Assembly (NCBI GenBank): GCA_016214695.1
Contig: JACRNY010000007.1
Coordinates: 37,160 to 101,159 of the forward strand
DNA length: 64,000 nt
Source of the DNA: Nitrosomonadales bacterium
GTDB taxonomy: Bacteria > Pseudomonadota > Gammaproteobacteria > Burkholderiales > Gallionellaceae
Reading direction: 5' to 3'
In this document: positions 24,175-35,616 of the stretch, piece by piece
Position numbering within the stretch: position 1 is the first letter of the stretch
Layout: every line of letters starts with the position of its first letter
Translations under genes and position numbers: made by a program
Notes under the pieces: model-generated
What the model was told of the DNA's origin: nothing
What the model saw: the letters and a program-made list of their open reading frames with translations, nothing else
The model's database searches: none

Positions 24175-25356
24175 ATGCCGGAGTCCTTGTTGTTGAATTC
24201 GGAGCTGATCTGGCCGCTGGTGCTGGCGCTCGCCTGGATGGCAGGCGAGTTCGGCCACCGCTGGACGGGTTTGCCGCGTATCAGCATCTATGGTCTGGTC
24301 GGTTTCGTGCTGGCCAACGGCCAGGCCGGCCTGTTGCCGGAGTCGGCCAGCATCACGCTGCTGGCGAACATCGCATTCGGTCTGATCCTGTTCGAACTGG
24401 GCTACCGCATCAACCTGCGCTGGCTGCGCAACAATCCCTGGCTGGGGGTGACCAGCCTGACGGAGGCGGTCGCCACCTTCGTCGCGGTGTTCCATGTCGC
24501 GCAGGCGTTCGCCATGCCGTTCATCCCTTCGCTGCTGCTGGCATCCCTCGCCATGGCGACCTCGCCGGCTGCCGTGCTGCGCGTGGTGAACGAGTTGCGC
24601 AGTTCCGGTCAGGTCACCGAACGCATATTGCATCTGTCCGCTTTCAATTGCGTGCTGGCCGTGTTCACTTTCAAGGTCATCGTCGGCCTGTGGGTATTCC
24701 AGAGCACCGGGGATGTCCTGCATGCGTTGTGGAACAGCCTGATCGTACTGATGGTGTCAGCCGCGCTCGGCGGCCTCTTCGGCGTTGCAGTGCCCGCGCT
24801 GCTGTCCCGCCTCGGCAAGTCGGAACGCGATGCGACCGTCGCTTTCGCCATCGCGGTGATCATCCTGGTCGCGCTGACGCATGCGCTCAAATTCTCCCCG
24901 GTGCCGGCGGCACTCGCCTTCGGTCTGATGGCGCGCCACCGCCGCGTCGCCCTGAGCCAGGCCGAGCGGAACTTCGGCGTGCTGGGCAATCTGCTGACCG
25001 TGCTGCTGTTCGTGTTCATGGCGAGCACGCTGGAATGGCGGATGGTGCTGGCCGGCGCAGGTCTTGCGCTGGTGTTGCTTCTCGTGCGTTTCGCGGTGAA
25101 GACGCTGTGCGTCGCCGCGTTCTCCCATCTGGGCGGCATCACCTGGCGCAAGGGTGTGCTGACCGGAGTGGCGTTGACGCCGCTGTCGGCCTTCGTCATC
25201 CTGCTGCTGGAGCAGACCCGCCATCTCGGTATCGGCCTGATCGATGAACTGAATGCGCTGGCGGCCATCACCCTGATGCTGGAGGTGATCGGCCCCGTCG
25301 TCACACACTGGGCGCTGGTCTTGGCCAAAGAAGTTCCGGATACGGACAGGAGCTGA
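24175..25356 (+). CDS. Cation/proton antiporter, CPA2-type
   Basis: 393 aa with about 12 helices: ISIYGLVGFVLANGQ, GLILFELGYRINLRWLR and LASLAMATSPAAVLRVVNEL resemble the Na+/H+ exchanger fold of CPA2, but the usual D-D or N-D pair is less obvious (the helix has ATSPAAV), so ion specificity is open. Strong GGAGGAG site before ATG 24175. Next gene starts 2 bp after its stop: one operon with the GCS2 ligase and a KefB-like antiporter. Confidence 0.8.
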   Translation: MPESLLLNSELIWPLVLALAWMAGEFGHRWTGLPRISIYGLVGFVLANGQAGLLPESASITLLANIAFGLILFELGYRINLRWLRNNPWLGVTSLTEAVATFVAVFHVAQAFAMPFIPSLLLASLAMATSPAAVLRVVNELRSSGQVTERILHLSAFNCVLAVFTFKVIVGLWVFQSTGDVLHALWNSLIVLMVSAALGGLFGVAVPALLSRLGKSERDATVAFAIAVIILVALTHALKFSPVPAALAFGLMARHRRVALSQAERNFGVLGNLLTVLLFVFMASTLEWRMVLAGAGLALVLLLVRFAVKTLCVAAFSHLGGITWRKGVLTGVALTPLSAFVILLLEQTRHLGIGLIDELNALAAITLMLEVIGPVVTHWALVLAKEVPDTDRS

Positions 25357-25358
25357 CC

Positions 25359-26492
25359 ATGCCGCTCGAACCGTTCAAGACCTCGGCGTCGCTCACCTTC
25401 GGGGTGGAGCTGGAGCTGCAGCTCGTCAACCTCAGCGACTTCGATCTCACCGCCGCCAGCCCGGATATGCTGCATCTGCTGCGCCGGGAGAAGTTTCCCG
25501 GCAACGTCACGCCGGAGGTGACCGAGAGCATGATCGAGATCAACACCGACGTGCATACCAATTATCCCGAACTGCGGGGGCAGCTGCAGCTTATCCGCGA
25601 CACGCTGGTGCGTGCAGGCGACCAGCTGAACATCGGGGTCTGCGGCGGGGGAACCCATCCCTTCCAGCAATGGCACGAGCGCAAGATATTCTCCAAGCCG
25701 CGTTTCCGGGAAGTGTCGGCCATCTACGGTTACCTTATCAAGCAGTTCACCGTGTTCGGCCAGCACATCCACATCGGCTGCACGTCCGGGGATGAAGCGC
25801 TGTTTCTGCTGCATGCATTGAACCGCTATGTGCCGCACTTCATCGCACTGTCTGCCTCGTCGCCGTATTTCCAGGGCGTGGACACTCAGTTCAATTCCGC
25901 ACGCCTGAATTCGGTGTTCGCCTTCCCGCTCAGCGGGCGCGCACCTTTCCTGCTACGCTGGGAAGAGTTCGAGCGCGGCTATTACGCCAAGATGGAAGAC
26001 ACCGGCATCGTCAAGAGCATGAAGGATTTCTACTGGGACATCCGCCCCAAGCCAGAATACGGCACCATCGAATTGCGCGTGTGCGACACGCCGCTGACGG
26101 TGGAGAGGGCGGCGGTGCTGTCCGCCTACCTGCAGGCGCTGTGCCGGCACCTGCTGGAGCGCAACGAGCCGGAACCGGCCGAGGACGATTACCTGGTGTA
26201 CAACTACAACCGTTTCCAGGCTTGCCGTTTCGGTCTGGACGGCACACTGGTGCACCCGAAGACGCACGCGTCCCTGTCGCTGCGCGAAGACATCCTCACC
26301 ACATTGCGCCTGATCGAACCGCATGCGGCAGCGCTCGGCAGCCTGGATGCGCTGGAGCATCTGTATCCGCTCATGTATGAAGGGAATGATTCCGCTTACC
26401 TGCGTACACAGTTCTCCGAGGGCGGTAGTCTGGAAGGCATGGTTGATGCGGCCATCGATCGTTTTCGCACCAGTTCTGCAGGAGGTGCATGA
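25359..26492 (+). CDS. GCS2/YbdK-family glutamate-cysteine (carboxylate-amine) ligase
   Basis: 377 aa: FGVELELQLVN at the N-terminus (GxExE metal/ATP motif), VCGGGTHPFQQW, FGQHIHIGCTSGDEAL and RPKPEYGTIELRVCD are diagnostic of the GCS2 family, which makes gamma-glutamylcysteine or related amides with ATP. It lies between two CPA2 antiporters in a tight operon (2 bp and 1 bp gaps). Kef-type antiporters are gated by glutathione and its adducts, so a thiol ligase here may be functionally linked; this link is inference. Confidence 0.88.
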   Translation: MPLEPFKTSASLTFGVELELQLVNLSDFDLTAASPDMLHLLRREKFPGNVTPEVTESMIEINTDVHTNYPELRGQLQLIRDTLVRAGDQLNIGVCGGGTHPFQQWHERKIFSKPRFREVSAIYGYLIKQFTVFGQHIHIGCTSGDEALFLLHALNRYVPHFIALSASSPYFQGVDTQFNSARLNSVFAFPLSGRAPFLLRWEEFERGYYAKMEDTGIVKSMKDFYWDIRPKPEYGTIELRVCDTPLTVERAAVLSAYLQALCRHLLERNEPEPAEDDYLVYNYNRFQACRFGLDGTLVHPKTHASLSLREDILTTLRLIEPHAAALGSLDALEHLYPLMYEGNDSAYLRTQFSEGGSLEGMVDAAIDRFRTSSAGGA

Positions 26493-26493
26493 T

Positions 26494-27708
26494 ATGGAGT
26501 TGCACCAGTTCTTCCTCTTCCTCGCCATCATCCTGATCGCCGCGCGCCTGCTGTCGGAGACGGCGGCGCGTTTCGGCATTCCGCCGGTGATCGGCGAACT
26601 GGTGGCCGGTCTGCTGATCGGCCCTTCGCTGCTGGGCTGGGTGTCGCCCGACACCACCATGAAGTTGCTGGCCGAGATCGGCATCATCCTGCTGTTGTTC
26701 GAAGTGGGCATGGATACCGACCTGTCGCGCCTCGCGCGTTCCGGCGCCAAGCCCTATGTCGTCGCGCTGGTCGGTTTCGCCCTGCCGTTCGGGTTGGGCT
26801 ACCTGGTCAGTTCGCAGGTGTTCGGCATGCCGGACCTGATGGCGCTGTTCGTCGGCGGCACGCTCACCGCCACCAGCATAGGCATCACCGTGCGCGTGCT
26901 GGAAGACCTCGGTCGCCGCCAGTCCGACGAGGCGCAGATCGTCATCGGCGCGGCGGTGCTGGACGATATCCTCGGCGTGCTGGCGCTGGCTTTCCTCTAT
27001 CAACTCGTGATCGGGCAGCATGCCTCGTACGATGTGCTTGGCGAGGTGGCCTTGTATATCCTGCTGTTCATGGTGCTCACGCCGATGGTGGCCAAGCTGG
27101 CCTCGCTGGTGATCGAGCGGCTGGAGCAGCATGCCGCCACACCCGGCCTGTTGCTCACCATGGCGCTGGCGATGATATTGCTGTTCTCGTGGCTGGCGCA
27201 TGCGGTGGGCGCGCCCGAGATCATGGGCGGCTTCGCGGCGGGTCTCGCCTTCAGCCAGCATTTCGGTTTCCGCCTGTGGATGGGCAAGCGACCCGCGCTC
27301 GAATTCAAGCCCAGCCCGAAACTGGCGCACCGGCTGGAAGAGCAGGTGCGGCCGCTGATCCACACCTTCTCGCCGCTGTTCTTCGTGATGGTGGGCGTGT
27401 CGCTCAACCTGCGCGCGGTGGACTGGAGTTCCTCGCATGTCTGGCTGATGGCGACGCTGTTGCTGCTGGTCGCTTTCCTTGGCAAGTTCGCGGCGGGATT
27501 CTGCATCCGCGAACCGCGCCATAACCAGATTGCGGTAGGGATGTCGATGGTGCCGCGCGGCGAGGTCGGACTGATTTTCGCGCAGCTCGGCTACAGTCAG
27601 GGCGTGTTCGACGGCGAGACGTATGCCGCACTGCTCATCGTCATCGCGCTCACCACCATGGCGCCGCCGCTGCTGCTCAAATGGTTCTACCGCTCGGCCG
27701 GGGGTTGA
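26494..27708 (+). CDS. KefB/C-like cation/proton antiporter without RCK domain, CPA2
   Basis: 404 aa: GIPPVIGELVAGLLIGPSLLGW, ILLLFEVGMDTDL, TLTATSIGITVRVLEDLGR and GAAVLDDILGVLALA (the conserved D/D region) identify CPA2/Kef proteins; MVPRGEVGLIFAQLG is the conserved C-terminal helix. Unlike KefB/KefC it stops after the membrane domain and has no TrkA-N/KTN regulatory domain. Start ATG 26494 with GGAGGT, adjacent to the ligase stop. Confidence 0.9.
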   Translation: MELHQFFLFLAIILIAARLLSETAARFGIPPVIGELVAGLLIGPSLLGWVSPDTTMKLLAEIGIILLLFEVGMDTDLSRLARSGAKPYVVALVGFALPFGLGYLVSSQVFGMPDLMALFVGGTLTATSIGITVRVLEDLGRRQSDEAQIVIGAAVLDDILGVLALAFLYQLVIGQHASYDVLGEVALYILLFMVLTPMVAKLASLVIERLEQHAATPGLLLTMALAMILLFSWLAHAVGAPEIMGGFAAGLAFSQHFGFRLWMGKRPALEFKPSPKLAHRLEEQVRPLIHTFSPLFFVMVGVSLNLRAVDWSSSHVWLMATLLLLVAFLGKFAAGFCIREPRHNQIAVGMSMVPRGEVGLIFAQLGYSQGVFDGETYAALLIVIALTTMAPPLLLKWFYRSAGG

Positions 27709-27804
27709 GCGTGAGCCAGCGCACGTAACGGAAAGGGCTACCGGGCATCCGTGGCGGCGGCGTAGAATGTCCCGGTCACCATCCATCACCGAGGACGCCC
27801 CCAG

Positions 27805-29892
27805 ATGAGTTCGACCGTTCAGATCATCCTGTCCCTCATCACGCTGCTGTTCCTTTCCATCTTCGCGCACATCGCCGCACCCAGACTGCGATTGCCATAT
27901 TCCGTGGTGCTGGTGCTGGTCGGTTTCCTGCTCATCCCCTTGAGCCAGCTGCCGTTGTTCTCCTACATCACCAGTTTCCAGCTCACCTCGGAACTGCTGT
28001 TCTTCATCTTTCTGCCTATCCTGATCTTCGAATCCGCCTTCAACATGAACATCCGCAGGATAGGCGAGAACATCTTCGCCATCTCTGCGCTCGCCATCGT
28101 CGGCCTGCTGCTGTCGGCCTTCTTCATCGCCTTCGCGGGCTACTGGGGATTGCGCGCGATCGGTTTCGAGGTGCCGTTCATCGTCGTGCTGCTGTTCGGC
28201 GCGCTGATCTCCGCCACCGATCCGGTCGCCATCCTCGCTCTGTTCAAGGACTTCGGCGCACCGCGCCGCCTGGCGCTGATCTTCGAGGGCGAGAGCCTGT
28301 TCAATGATGCCACCGCGCTGGCGCTGTTCCTGGTGGTATTGGAATCGGTGAGCGCGGGATTCCACGGCGCGGGTTCCCTGTTCCACGGCCTGTTCATCTT
28401 CTTTTCCATGCTGCTCGGCGGAACCGTGTTCGGTTTCCTGATGGGTTGGCTGTTCTCGCGCCTGCTGGAGTTCGCGCGCCACGAGCACCTGCAGATCACG
28501 CTGACCATGCTCGCGGCGCACGCCACTTTCCTGCTGTCCGAATTCATCTCGAATTCGCTCACGCTCTGGGGCGAGCCGGTGCACATCTCCTCCATCCTCG
28601 CCACCGTGATCACCTCGCTCATCATCGGCAGCTATGGCCGCTTCAAGATATTGCCCGGTGTGCAGGAATACATCGGCCGCTTCTGGGGCTACGCCGCCTT
28701 CGTCGCCAACTCGCTGGTGTTCATCCTGCTCGGCCTGATGTTCACGACGCTGCCGGTCAGTGTGCTGGACATCCTGCCCGCGCTGGCCGTGATCATCCTG
28801 GTGGTCGTCGTCGCACGGGCGTTCTCCGTCTATCCCGTCATCGGCCTGCTGAATGCCGTCCGGCTGGAATTGCCCATCCCGCGCTCCTGGCAACACCTGA
28901 TGGCCTGGGGCAGCCTGCGCGGCGCGCTCGCGGTGACCATGGTGCTGCTCATCCCCGACACCCTGTCGCATCCCGATTGGCAACAGCCGTACTCCATCAA
29001 GGAATTCATCCTCGCGCTCACCATCGGTTGTATCTACTTCACGCTGTTCATCAAGGCCACCACCATCAACGGTGCGATCCGGCGTTTCCGTATCAACGAG
29101 CTGCAGGGGCTGGAGCCGATGGAGTACCGCGAAGGCAAACTCTATGTCTATGCCCAGACCCTGCTGCGTCTGGCTGCACTGCACGAGCAGCCGCAGGTCG
29201 ACAAAACTGCGCTGCGGGCGCTGCAGGACAAATACGGCGCGCTGTACCGGCTGGCGTATCGCGAACTGGCCAGCGGCGGGCGCGATTTCGCCGCCATGTT
29301 CGGACGCGTGCTGCGCATCCACGCCATCGGCATCGAGAAGCGCACGCTGAAGGAACTGTTTGCGATGGGCGAGCTGAGCGAGACCGGTTATCGCAGGATC
29401 CTCGGCAAGCTCGAACGGCAACTGGGTTATCTGGAACGCGGGCTGCCCGGTCTGCTGGCAGCGGGCAAACTGCAGGGTACGCGGCGCTGGTTACGTCCGC
29501 GCCAGTTCTTCCGTCTTTCCACCGACAGGCTGGACGATCCTGCCGACAAGCATCTCTACTACCGCGCCATGGCCATGTGCGCGCAGCAGGTCATCGCCCT
29601 GCTGTCGCGACTGGCCGAGCATGAGGGACTCAAGCTGTTGGAGGCGGACAAGTCCTTTGATGAACTTCTCGGGCAATACCGGGGTTTCAGGGAAGAGGCA
29701 CTGGCAAAGGTGAAGGAGATGCAACTGCATCATCCCGCACTGGCAGAACGCCAGATCGAGATACTGGAGCAGGAGTTGTTCCTGTCGCAGTCGCTGGCGC
29801 TGGAAGAGCTGGAGAGCAGCGAGGTCATCACGCCGGCGGTAAAGACCGTGCTCTACGGGGAGCTCAAGCAGCAACGTGCGGGGCAGCGCTGA
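27805..29892 (+). CDS. Na+/H+ antiporter, CPA1, with long cytoplasmic C-terminal region
   Basis: 695 aa. Membrane domain to about residue 420: LFFIFLPILIFESAFNMNIR, FGALISATDPVAILALFKDFGAP and FEGESLFNDATALAL are classic CPA1/NhaP/SOS1 motifs. About 270 further residues (helical, ELQGLEPMEYREGKLYVYAQ onward) form a cytoplasmic regulatory tail as in SOS1-like or NhaP2-type exchangers, without a recognisable cNMP domain. Last gene of the antiporter island; 96-bp gap upstream. Confidence 0.88.
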   Translation: MSSTVQIILSLITLLFLSIFAHIAAPRLRLPYSVVLVLVGFLLIPLSQLPLFSYITSFQLTSELLFFIFLPILIFESAFNMNIRRIGENIFAISALAIVGLLLSAFFIAFAGYWGLRAIGFEVPFIVVLLFGALISATDPVAILALFKDFGAPRRLALIFEGESLFNDATALALFLVVLESVSAGFHGAGSLFHGLFIFFSMLLGGTVFGFLMGWLFSRLLEFARHEHLQITLTMLAAHATFLLSEFISNSLTLWGEPVHISSILATVITSLIIGSYGRFKILPGVQEYIGRFWGYAAFVANSLVFILLGLMFTTLPVSVLDILPALAVIILVVVVARAFSVYPVIGLLNAVRLELPIPRSWQHLMAWGSLRGALAVTMVLLIPDTLSHPDWQQPYSIKEFILALTIGCIYFTLFIKATTINGAIRRFRINELQGLEPMEYREGKLYVYAQTLLRLAALHEQPQVDKTALRALQDKYGALYRLAYRELASGGRDFAAMFGRVLRIHAIGIEKRTLKELFAMGELSETGYRRILGKLERQLGYLERGLPGLLAAGKLQGTRRWLRPRQFFRLSTDRLDDPADKHLYYRAMAMCAQQVIALLSRLAEHEGLKLLEADKSFDELLGQYRGFREEALAKVKEMQLHHPALAERQIEILEQELFLSQSLALEELESSEVITPAVKTVLYGELKQQRAGQR

Positions 29893-29928
29893 ATCTTTCA
29901 GTCCCGGCGTCTCCCGCGGCAGGGCTGC

Positions 29929-30315
29929 TCAGTGCGAGCAAAAAGGTTTGATCTTGCAGGTCGCGCAGATCTCTTCCTTCGACGCCCTGATCTTTGCAAG
30001 CTGAGCCAGCCATTTCTCGCACTGCTTCCCATGCTGCTGGATGAACTTCTTTGAGTGCACTCGCAGGTATTCGATGATCTGCGCCTGTATGCAGGCTGTG
30101 AAATCGAATTCGCGGCGATTGACATATTCGCGCTGGATGAACTGTGCCGGCGATACGCCCGCTACTCTCATGTCATGCGTGAAACCGAACATGCCGGCGA
30201 ATCTTTCGGTGTCGTCTATCCAGTGGATGATCTCTCCGTTCAGTTCGATGCCGCGGTACTTCTCGCTGCACGGATCGGAAAGATGGAACACGAATTTCGG
30301 AATTGTGTTTTGCAT
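29929..30315 (-). CDS. Conserved hypothetical Cys-containing protein
   Basis: 128 aa, soluble. The C-terminus carries ICATCKIKPFCSH, which with the upstream C (ACIQAQ, QCEKW) may bind metal. N-terminal FVFHLSDPCSEKYRGIELNG and DTERFAGMFGFTH are not recognised. It is the last gene downstream of the SIR2-like/hemerythrin pair (189-bp gap with no clear terminator), so it could share their sigma-54 transcript. Function unknown. Confidence 0.6.
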   Translation of the reverse strand: MQNTIPKFVFHLSDPCSEKYRGIELNGEIIHWIDDTERFAGMFGFTHDMRVAGVSPAQFIQREYVNRREFDFTACIQAQIIEYLRVHSKKFIQQHGKQCEKWLAQLAKIRASKEEICATCKIKPFCSH

Positions 30316-30504
30316 ATCGCTCTCCCTGGCAGTCAGCCAATCACAATCGGTCGATCACGAATCGGTCGATCTCGTTGCTCGTATCTGATCTGAGCAACAG
30401 GCTAACAGCAGGGGTTGCGGCTGAACATATGCCGAAATATATAGACAGCGGCCTATTACCTGCCCTGAGTAAGGGCATTGGCCGGTGTGGGCCCGCGTCG
30501 CACG

Positions 30505-30927
30505 CTAGGACGCGGCGATCGATTCCTGCAGTTGCAGCTTCTTCAGATGCATCACCAGCGCACTGTCCATCATGGCCAGATGCGTGTCGAACCATTCCGG
30601 CAGTCCCTCTTTCACATAGGCACGCACCAGCGGCAGATGTCCGCGCTTGAGACTGCGGTTGAGCTGCTGCAACTCTCCCAGCACGCGGTGGTGTTCGGCC
30701 TCGTGTTCGGGCAGACCGCGGTATTTCGAGGCGCGCATCAGCTGGCCCTCGGCCAGAAAGTGCGTGCGGGTGTGGTTGACCAGCAGCTGGAACAGCAGCG
30801 GAAAGTCCCTGTCACTGGCGGCGATCAGCGCAGCCACCTGCGAGATGAACTCGCGGTGGGTCTCGTCCATCTCGGGCATGCCCAACTTGTGGTGCGCCTC
30901 GTCCCAGTGTGCCGGATGCTTGCTCAT
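30505..30927 (-). CDS. Bacteriohemerythrin
   Basis: 140 aa hemerythrin-fold protein with the complete diiron ligand set visible: H24 (MDETH), H56 and E60 (HFLAE), H75 and H79 (HEAEH), H116 and D121 (HLAMMD). It binds O2 reversibly and would act as an oxygen buffer or sensor in the cytoplasm. Its ATG overlaps the stop of the SIR2-like gene (ATGA), and the pair follows a sigma-54-type promoter, so it should be made when nitrogenase is made. Confidence 0.92.
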   Translation of the reverse strand: MSKHPAHWDEAHHKLGMPEMDETHREFISQVAALIAASDRDFPLLFQLLVNHTRTHFLAEGQLMRASKYRGLPEHEAEHHRVLGELQQLNRSLKRGHLPLVRAYVKEGLPEWFDTHLAMMDSALVMHLKKLQLQESIAAS

Positions 30928-31784
30928 GCTGCCGCCAGGCTGTCGTTCCAGTTCTGTGCAGCGGTGAGGAAGTCCGCGACATCGGCGTTCACGATCTCGA
31001 TGTTGAGGCGGTCGAGGTAACGCTTCTCCTTGTCGGTCGGGTGCGGGATCAGCGCCCAGCCGGCGGGTTTGTCCGCGCCGAAGATGATGTCGGAGAACAC
31101 CATGCGGTCGGTGTCGCGGTTCAGGCGCTGGCCGAGCAGCAGGTAGCGCTTGTTCTGGCGCGCGCGCTTGACGAAGGAGGGGATGGCGAAGCCGCCCATC
31201 AGCTCGGTGATGTAATCGACGAAGTCGGCATCCGAGGCGATGTAGTTCGATTCCGGCAGTGGCGTGCCCAGCGGCTTGAACAGCACGGGCAGGCTGGTGT
31301 CAGCCGCCTCCTGCTCGATGGCGGAATAACTGCTGCCATCGTACTGGAACAGACGGAAACGGAAGCCGGTGCCCGCCATGCGCGCGATGCCGACGACCAG
31401 CGTGTGCGGCGTGGCGGCATATTGCTTCTGGATCTGCGTGTCGCGGTTGCAGTCGATGATGTAGGGCAGCCTCTGCTGTGCCAGCCAGGCATGCAGTGCC
31501 GAAGTACTCCACTGCGTGTCGCGGTAGGTCGCATCGAGGAACTTGTTCACCGCGCTGCGGCCGCGCTTCAGCTCCACGTTCATCGCCGCGCGCGGAAATT
31601 CGTACATCAGCTTGGGCGCCATCGGCTGGCCGTTGTTCATCGCCAGGATCAGGCTGTCGCTGTCGGCCGGGATGGCCTTGCCCGTAACCGGATCGATCAC
31701 GCCGTTCAGCGCGCCGGGGCCGAGGTAGGGGACGACCGTGCCGTCGGACAGTCCGGAAAAGATATTGTCGAATGCCGTACTCAT
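30924..31784 (-). CDS. SIR2-like NAD-binding-fold protein, nif-associated
   Basis: 286 aa. VVPYLGPGALNG near residue 17 matches the nucleotide-binding GAG(A)-type loop of SIR2-like domains; LPYIIDCNRDTQI stands where SIR2 proteins have the TN-x-D motif, and KRYLLLGQRLNRDTDRMVF matches the LGxSLxD segment. Family level (SIR2_2-like) is probable; activity (deacetylase, NAD hydrolase, or ADP-ribose related) is unknown. It is coupled to a bacteriohemerythrin and lies next to draT, another NAD-using gene. Good GAGGAG ribosome site. Confidence 0.75.
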   Translation of the reverse strand: MSTAFDNIFSGLSDGTVVPYLGPGALNGVIDPVTGKAIPADSDSLILAMNNGQPMAPKLMYEFPRAAMNVELKRGRSAVNKFLDATYRDTQWSTSALHAWLAQQRLPYIIDCNRDTQIQKQYAATPHTLVVGIARMAGTGFRFRLFQYDGSSYSAIEQEAADTSLPVLFKPLGTPLPESNYIASDADFVDYITELMGGFAIPSFVKRARQNKRYLLLGQRLNRDTDRMVFSDIIFGADKPAGWALIPHPTDKEKRYLDRLNIEIVNADVADFLTAAQNWNDSLAAA

Positions 31785-31822
31785 GTGGAATGACTCCTCG
31801 TGGTGGGGACACGGGAATCATT

Positions 31823-31838
31823 CGCAATAAACGGGCCA
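31823..31838 (-). promoter_or_regulatory. Sigma-54 promoter of the SIR2-like/hemerythrin operon
   Basis: Minus strand TGGCCC-GTTTA-TTGCG with exact GG-N10-GC spacing. Predicted start near 31812, 28 bases before the SIR2-like ATG. Confidence 0.7.
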
Positions 31839-31882
31839 GAGATCACCTCCAGTATTGGCGCGGGTTGCAGCGGGGCGGGGAT

Positions 31883-31898
31883 TGGAGCAAATGCGACA
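31883..31898. promoter_or_regulatory. One-mismatch NifA site before the SIR2-like gene
   Basis: On the minus strand TGT-CGCATTTGCT-CCA. The inner ten bases match the perfect sites before rnfA and nifE almost exactly; only the last half-site has C for A. It sits about 45 bp upstream of the -24 box. Confidence 0.6.
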
Positions 31899-31977
31899 AA
31901 AGCGAAAACCCTGTCGCACAAGGGTGCGGGGGTTGGGCGTGGACTTTGCAGGGTGGTTATCAGGGCGAACGGCTCAA

Positions 31978-33864
<1,887 letters not shown>

Positions 33865-33880
33865 TACTGCAAAACCATTT

Positions 33881-33980
33881 AGCCACAGAGGACACAGAGA
33901 GCGCAGAGAAGACAGGCGGAAATAATGCGAGCAGAGGTTGTTTTTGACTTTCTCTGCGTCCTCTGTGATCTCTGTGGCTA
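33881..33980. repeat. Family C inverted repeat pair between nifH and nifD
   Basis: AGCCACAGAGGACACAGAGA arm and CTCTGTGATCTCTGTGGCTA arm. Its position suggests a role in lowering read-through or stabilising nifH mRNA, giving more NifH than NifDK; this is inference. Confidence 0.85.
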
Positions 33981-34079
33981 AAAAAGTTTTTGATTTTGCC
34001 GTGCGTGCCGGGCAATTGTCCGGTTACGAACCAACCCTGACAGACTCCACAGATTGGTGGGTCATTAAAGGAGAATGAA

Positions 34080-35555
34080 ATGACAGCATTGACACGCGAA
34101 GAGACGCAGGCCCTTATTCAGGAGGTGCTCGAGGTCTATCCAGAGAAAGCAAAGAAGGACCGCGAGAAGCACCTGGCGGTCAACGATCAATCCATCGAAC
34201 AGTCCAAGAAGTGCATCACCTCGAACCGCAAATCGCTGCCGGGCGTGATGACCATCCGCGGCTGCGCCTACGCCGGTTCCAAGGGCGTGGTGTGGGGCCC
34301 GATCAAGGACATGATCCACATTTCCCACGGCCCGGTCGGCTGCGGCCAGTATTCCCGCGCCGGTCGCCGTAACTACTACGTCGGCACCACCGGCGTGAAC
34401 ACCTTCGGCACGATGAACTTCACTTCCGATTTCCAGGAAAAGGACATCGTGTTCGGCGGCGACAAGAAGCTCGCCAAGCTGATCGGCGAGATCGAGACCC
34501 TGTTCCCCTTGAACAAGGGTATCTCGGTGCAGTCCGAGTGCCCGATCGGTCTGATCGGTGACGACATCGAAGCGGTGTCGAAGAAGGCAGCCAAGGAGAT
34601 CAACAAGCCGGTCGTGCCGGTGCGCTGCGAAGGTTTCCGCGGCGTGTCGCAATCGTTGGGTCACCACATCGCCAACGACGCGATCCGTGACTGGGTCCTC
34701 TCCAACCGCGACGGCAAGGAGTTCCCCTCCACACCGTACGACGTGACCATCATCGGCGACTACAACATCGGCGGCGACGCCTGGGCCACCCGCACCATCC
34801 TCGAAGACATGGGGCTGCGTGTGATCGCGCAATGGTCCGGCGATGGCACCATCGCCGAGATGGAGAACACCCCCAAGGCCAAGCTGAACCTGCTGCACTG
34901 CTACCGCTCGATGAACTACATCAGCCGCCACATGGAAGAGAAGTACGGCATTCCGTACATGGAATACAACTTCTTCGGCCCGACCAAGATCGAAGCCTCC
35001 ATCCGCGAGATCGCCGCTTTCTTCGACGACACCATCAAGGCCAATGCCGAGAAGGTCATCGCCAAGTACAAGCCGATCATGCAGGGCATCATCGACAAGT
35101 ACAAACCGCGTCTGCAAGGCAAGCGCGTGATGCTGTACGTCGGCGGTCTGCGTCCGCGCCACATCATCGGTGCCTATGAAGATCTGGGCATGGAAGTGGT
35201 CGGCACCGGTTACGAGTTCGGTCACGGCGACGACTACGATCGCACCATCAAAGAGATGGGCAACGCCACGCTGCTGTACGACGACGTCACCGGCTTCGAG
35301 TTCGAAGAGTTCGTGAAGAAGGTCAAGCCCGACCTGGTCGGCTCCGGCATCAAGGAAAAGTTCATCTTCCAGAAGATGGGCATCCCCTTCCGCCAGATGC
35401 ACAGCTGGGACTATTCCGGCCCGTACCACGGCTATGACGGCTTCGCCATCTTCGCCCGCGACATGGACATGACCCTCAACAACCCGTGCTGGAGCAAGAT
35501 GACCGCACCGTGGCTGAAGAAGGAAGAGCCGGTCGCCGAGAAGGCTGCCGCGTAA
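34080..35555 (+). CDS. nifD: Nitrogenase MoFe protein alpha chain NifD
   Basis: 491 aa. P-cluster ligands in [23 protein letters not shown] and the [14 protein letters not shown] region; FeMo-co ligands in the later YNIGGD segment and the Cys near [12 protein letters not shown]; the homocitrate-side [16 protein letters not shown]is is visible. Molybdenum-type alpha subunit by length and motifs (no VnfD/AnfD features). 215-bp spacer with a hairpin after nifH; GGAGAATGAA precedes the ATG. Confidence 0.99.
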   Translation: MTALTREETQALIQEVLEVYPEKAKKDREKHLAVNDQSIEQSKKCITSNRKSLPGVMTIRGCAYAGSKGVVWGPIKDMIHISHGPVGCGQYSRAGRRNYYVGTTGVNTFGTMNFTSDFQEKDIVFGGDKKLAKLIGEIETLFPLNKGISVQSECPIGLIGDDIEAVSKKAAKEINKPVVPVRCEGFRGVSQSLGHHIANDAIRDWVLSNRDGKEFPSTPYDVTIIGDYNIGGDAWATRTILEDMGLRVIAQWSGDGTIAEMENTPKAKLNLLHCYRSMNYISRHMEEKYGIPYMEYNFFGPTKIEASIREIAAFFDDTIKANAEKVIAKYKPIMQGIIDKYKPRLQGKRVMLYVGGLRPRHIIGAYEDLGMEVVGTGYEFGHGDDYDRTIKEMGNATLLYDDVTGFEFEEFVKKVKPDLVGSGIKEKFIFQKMGIPFRQMHSWDYSGPYHGYDGFAIFARDMDMTLNNPCWSKMTAPWLKKEEPVAEKAAA

Positions 35556-35616
35556 GCGATACCCCTTAACTGATGCCCGTGTCCGCAGATTGGCGGCTCG
35601 GGCCAAGGAGATAGAA

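Noticed and set aside
26371..29421. A 1016-codon open frame on the minus strand opposite two antiporters
   Set aside because: Composition (Gln, His, Glu, Arg rich) is that of antisense reading; the plus-strand antiporters have full family motifs.
29929..30315. DraG
   Set aside because: Too short and lacking the Asp-rich metal motifs of ADP-ribosyl-glycohydrolases.
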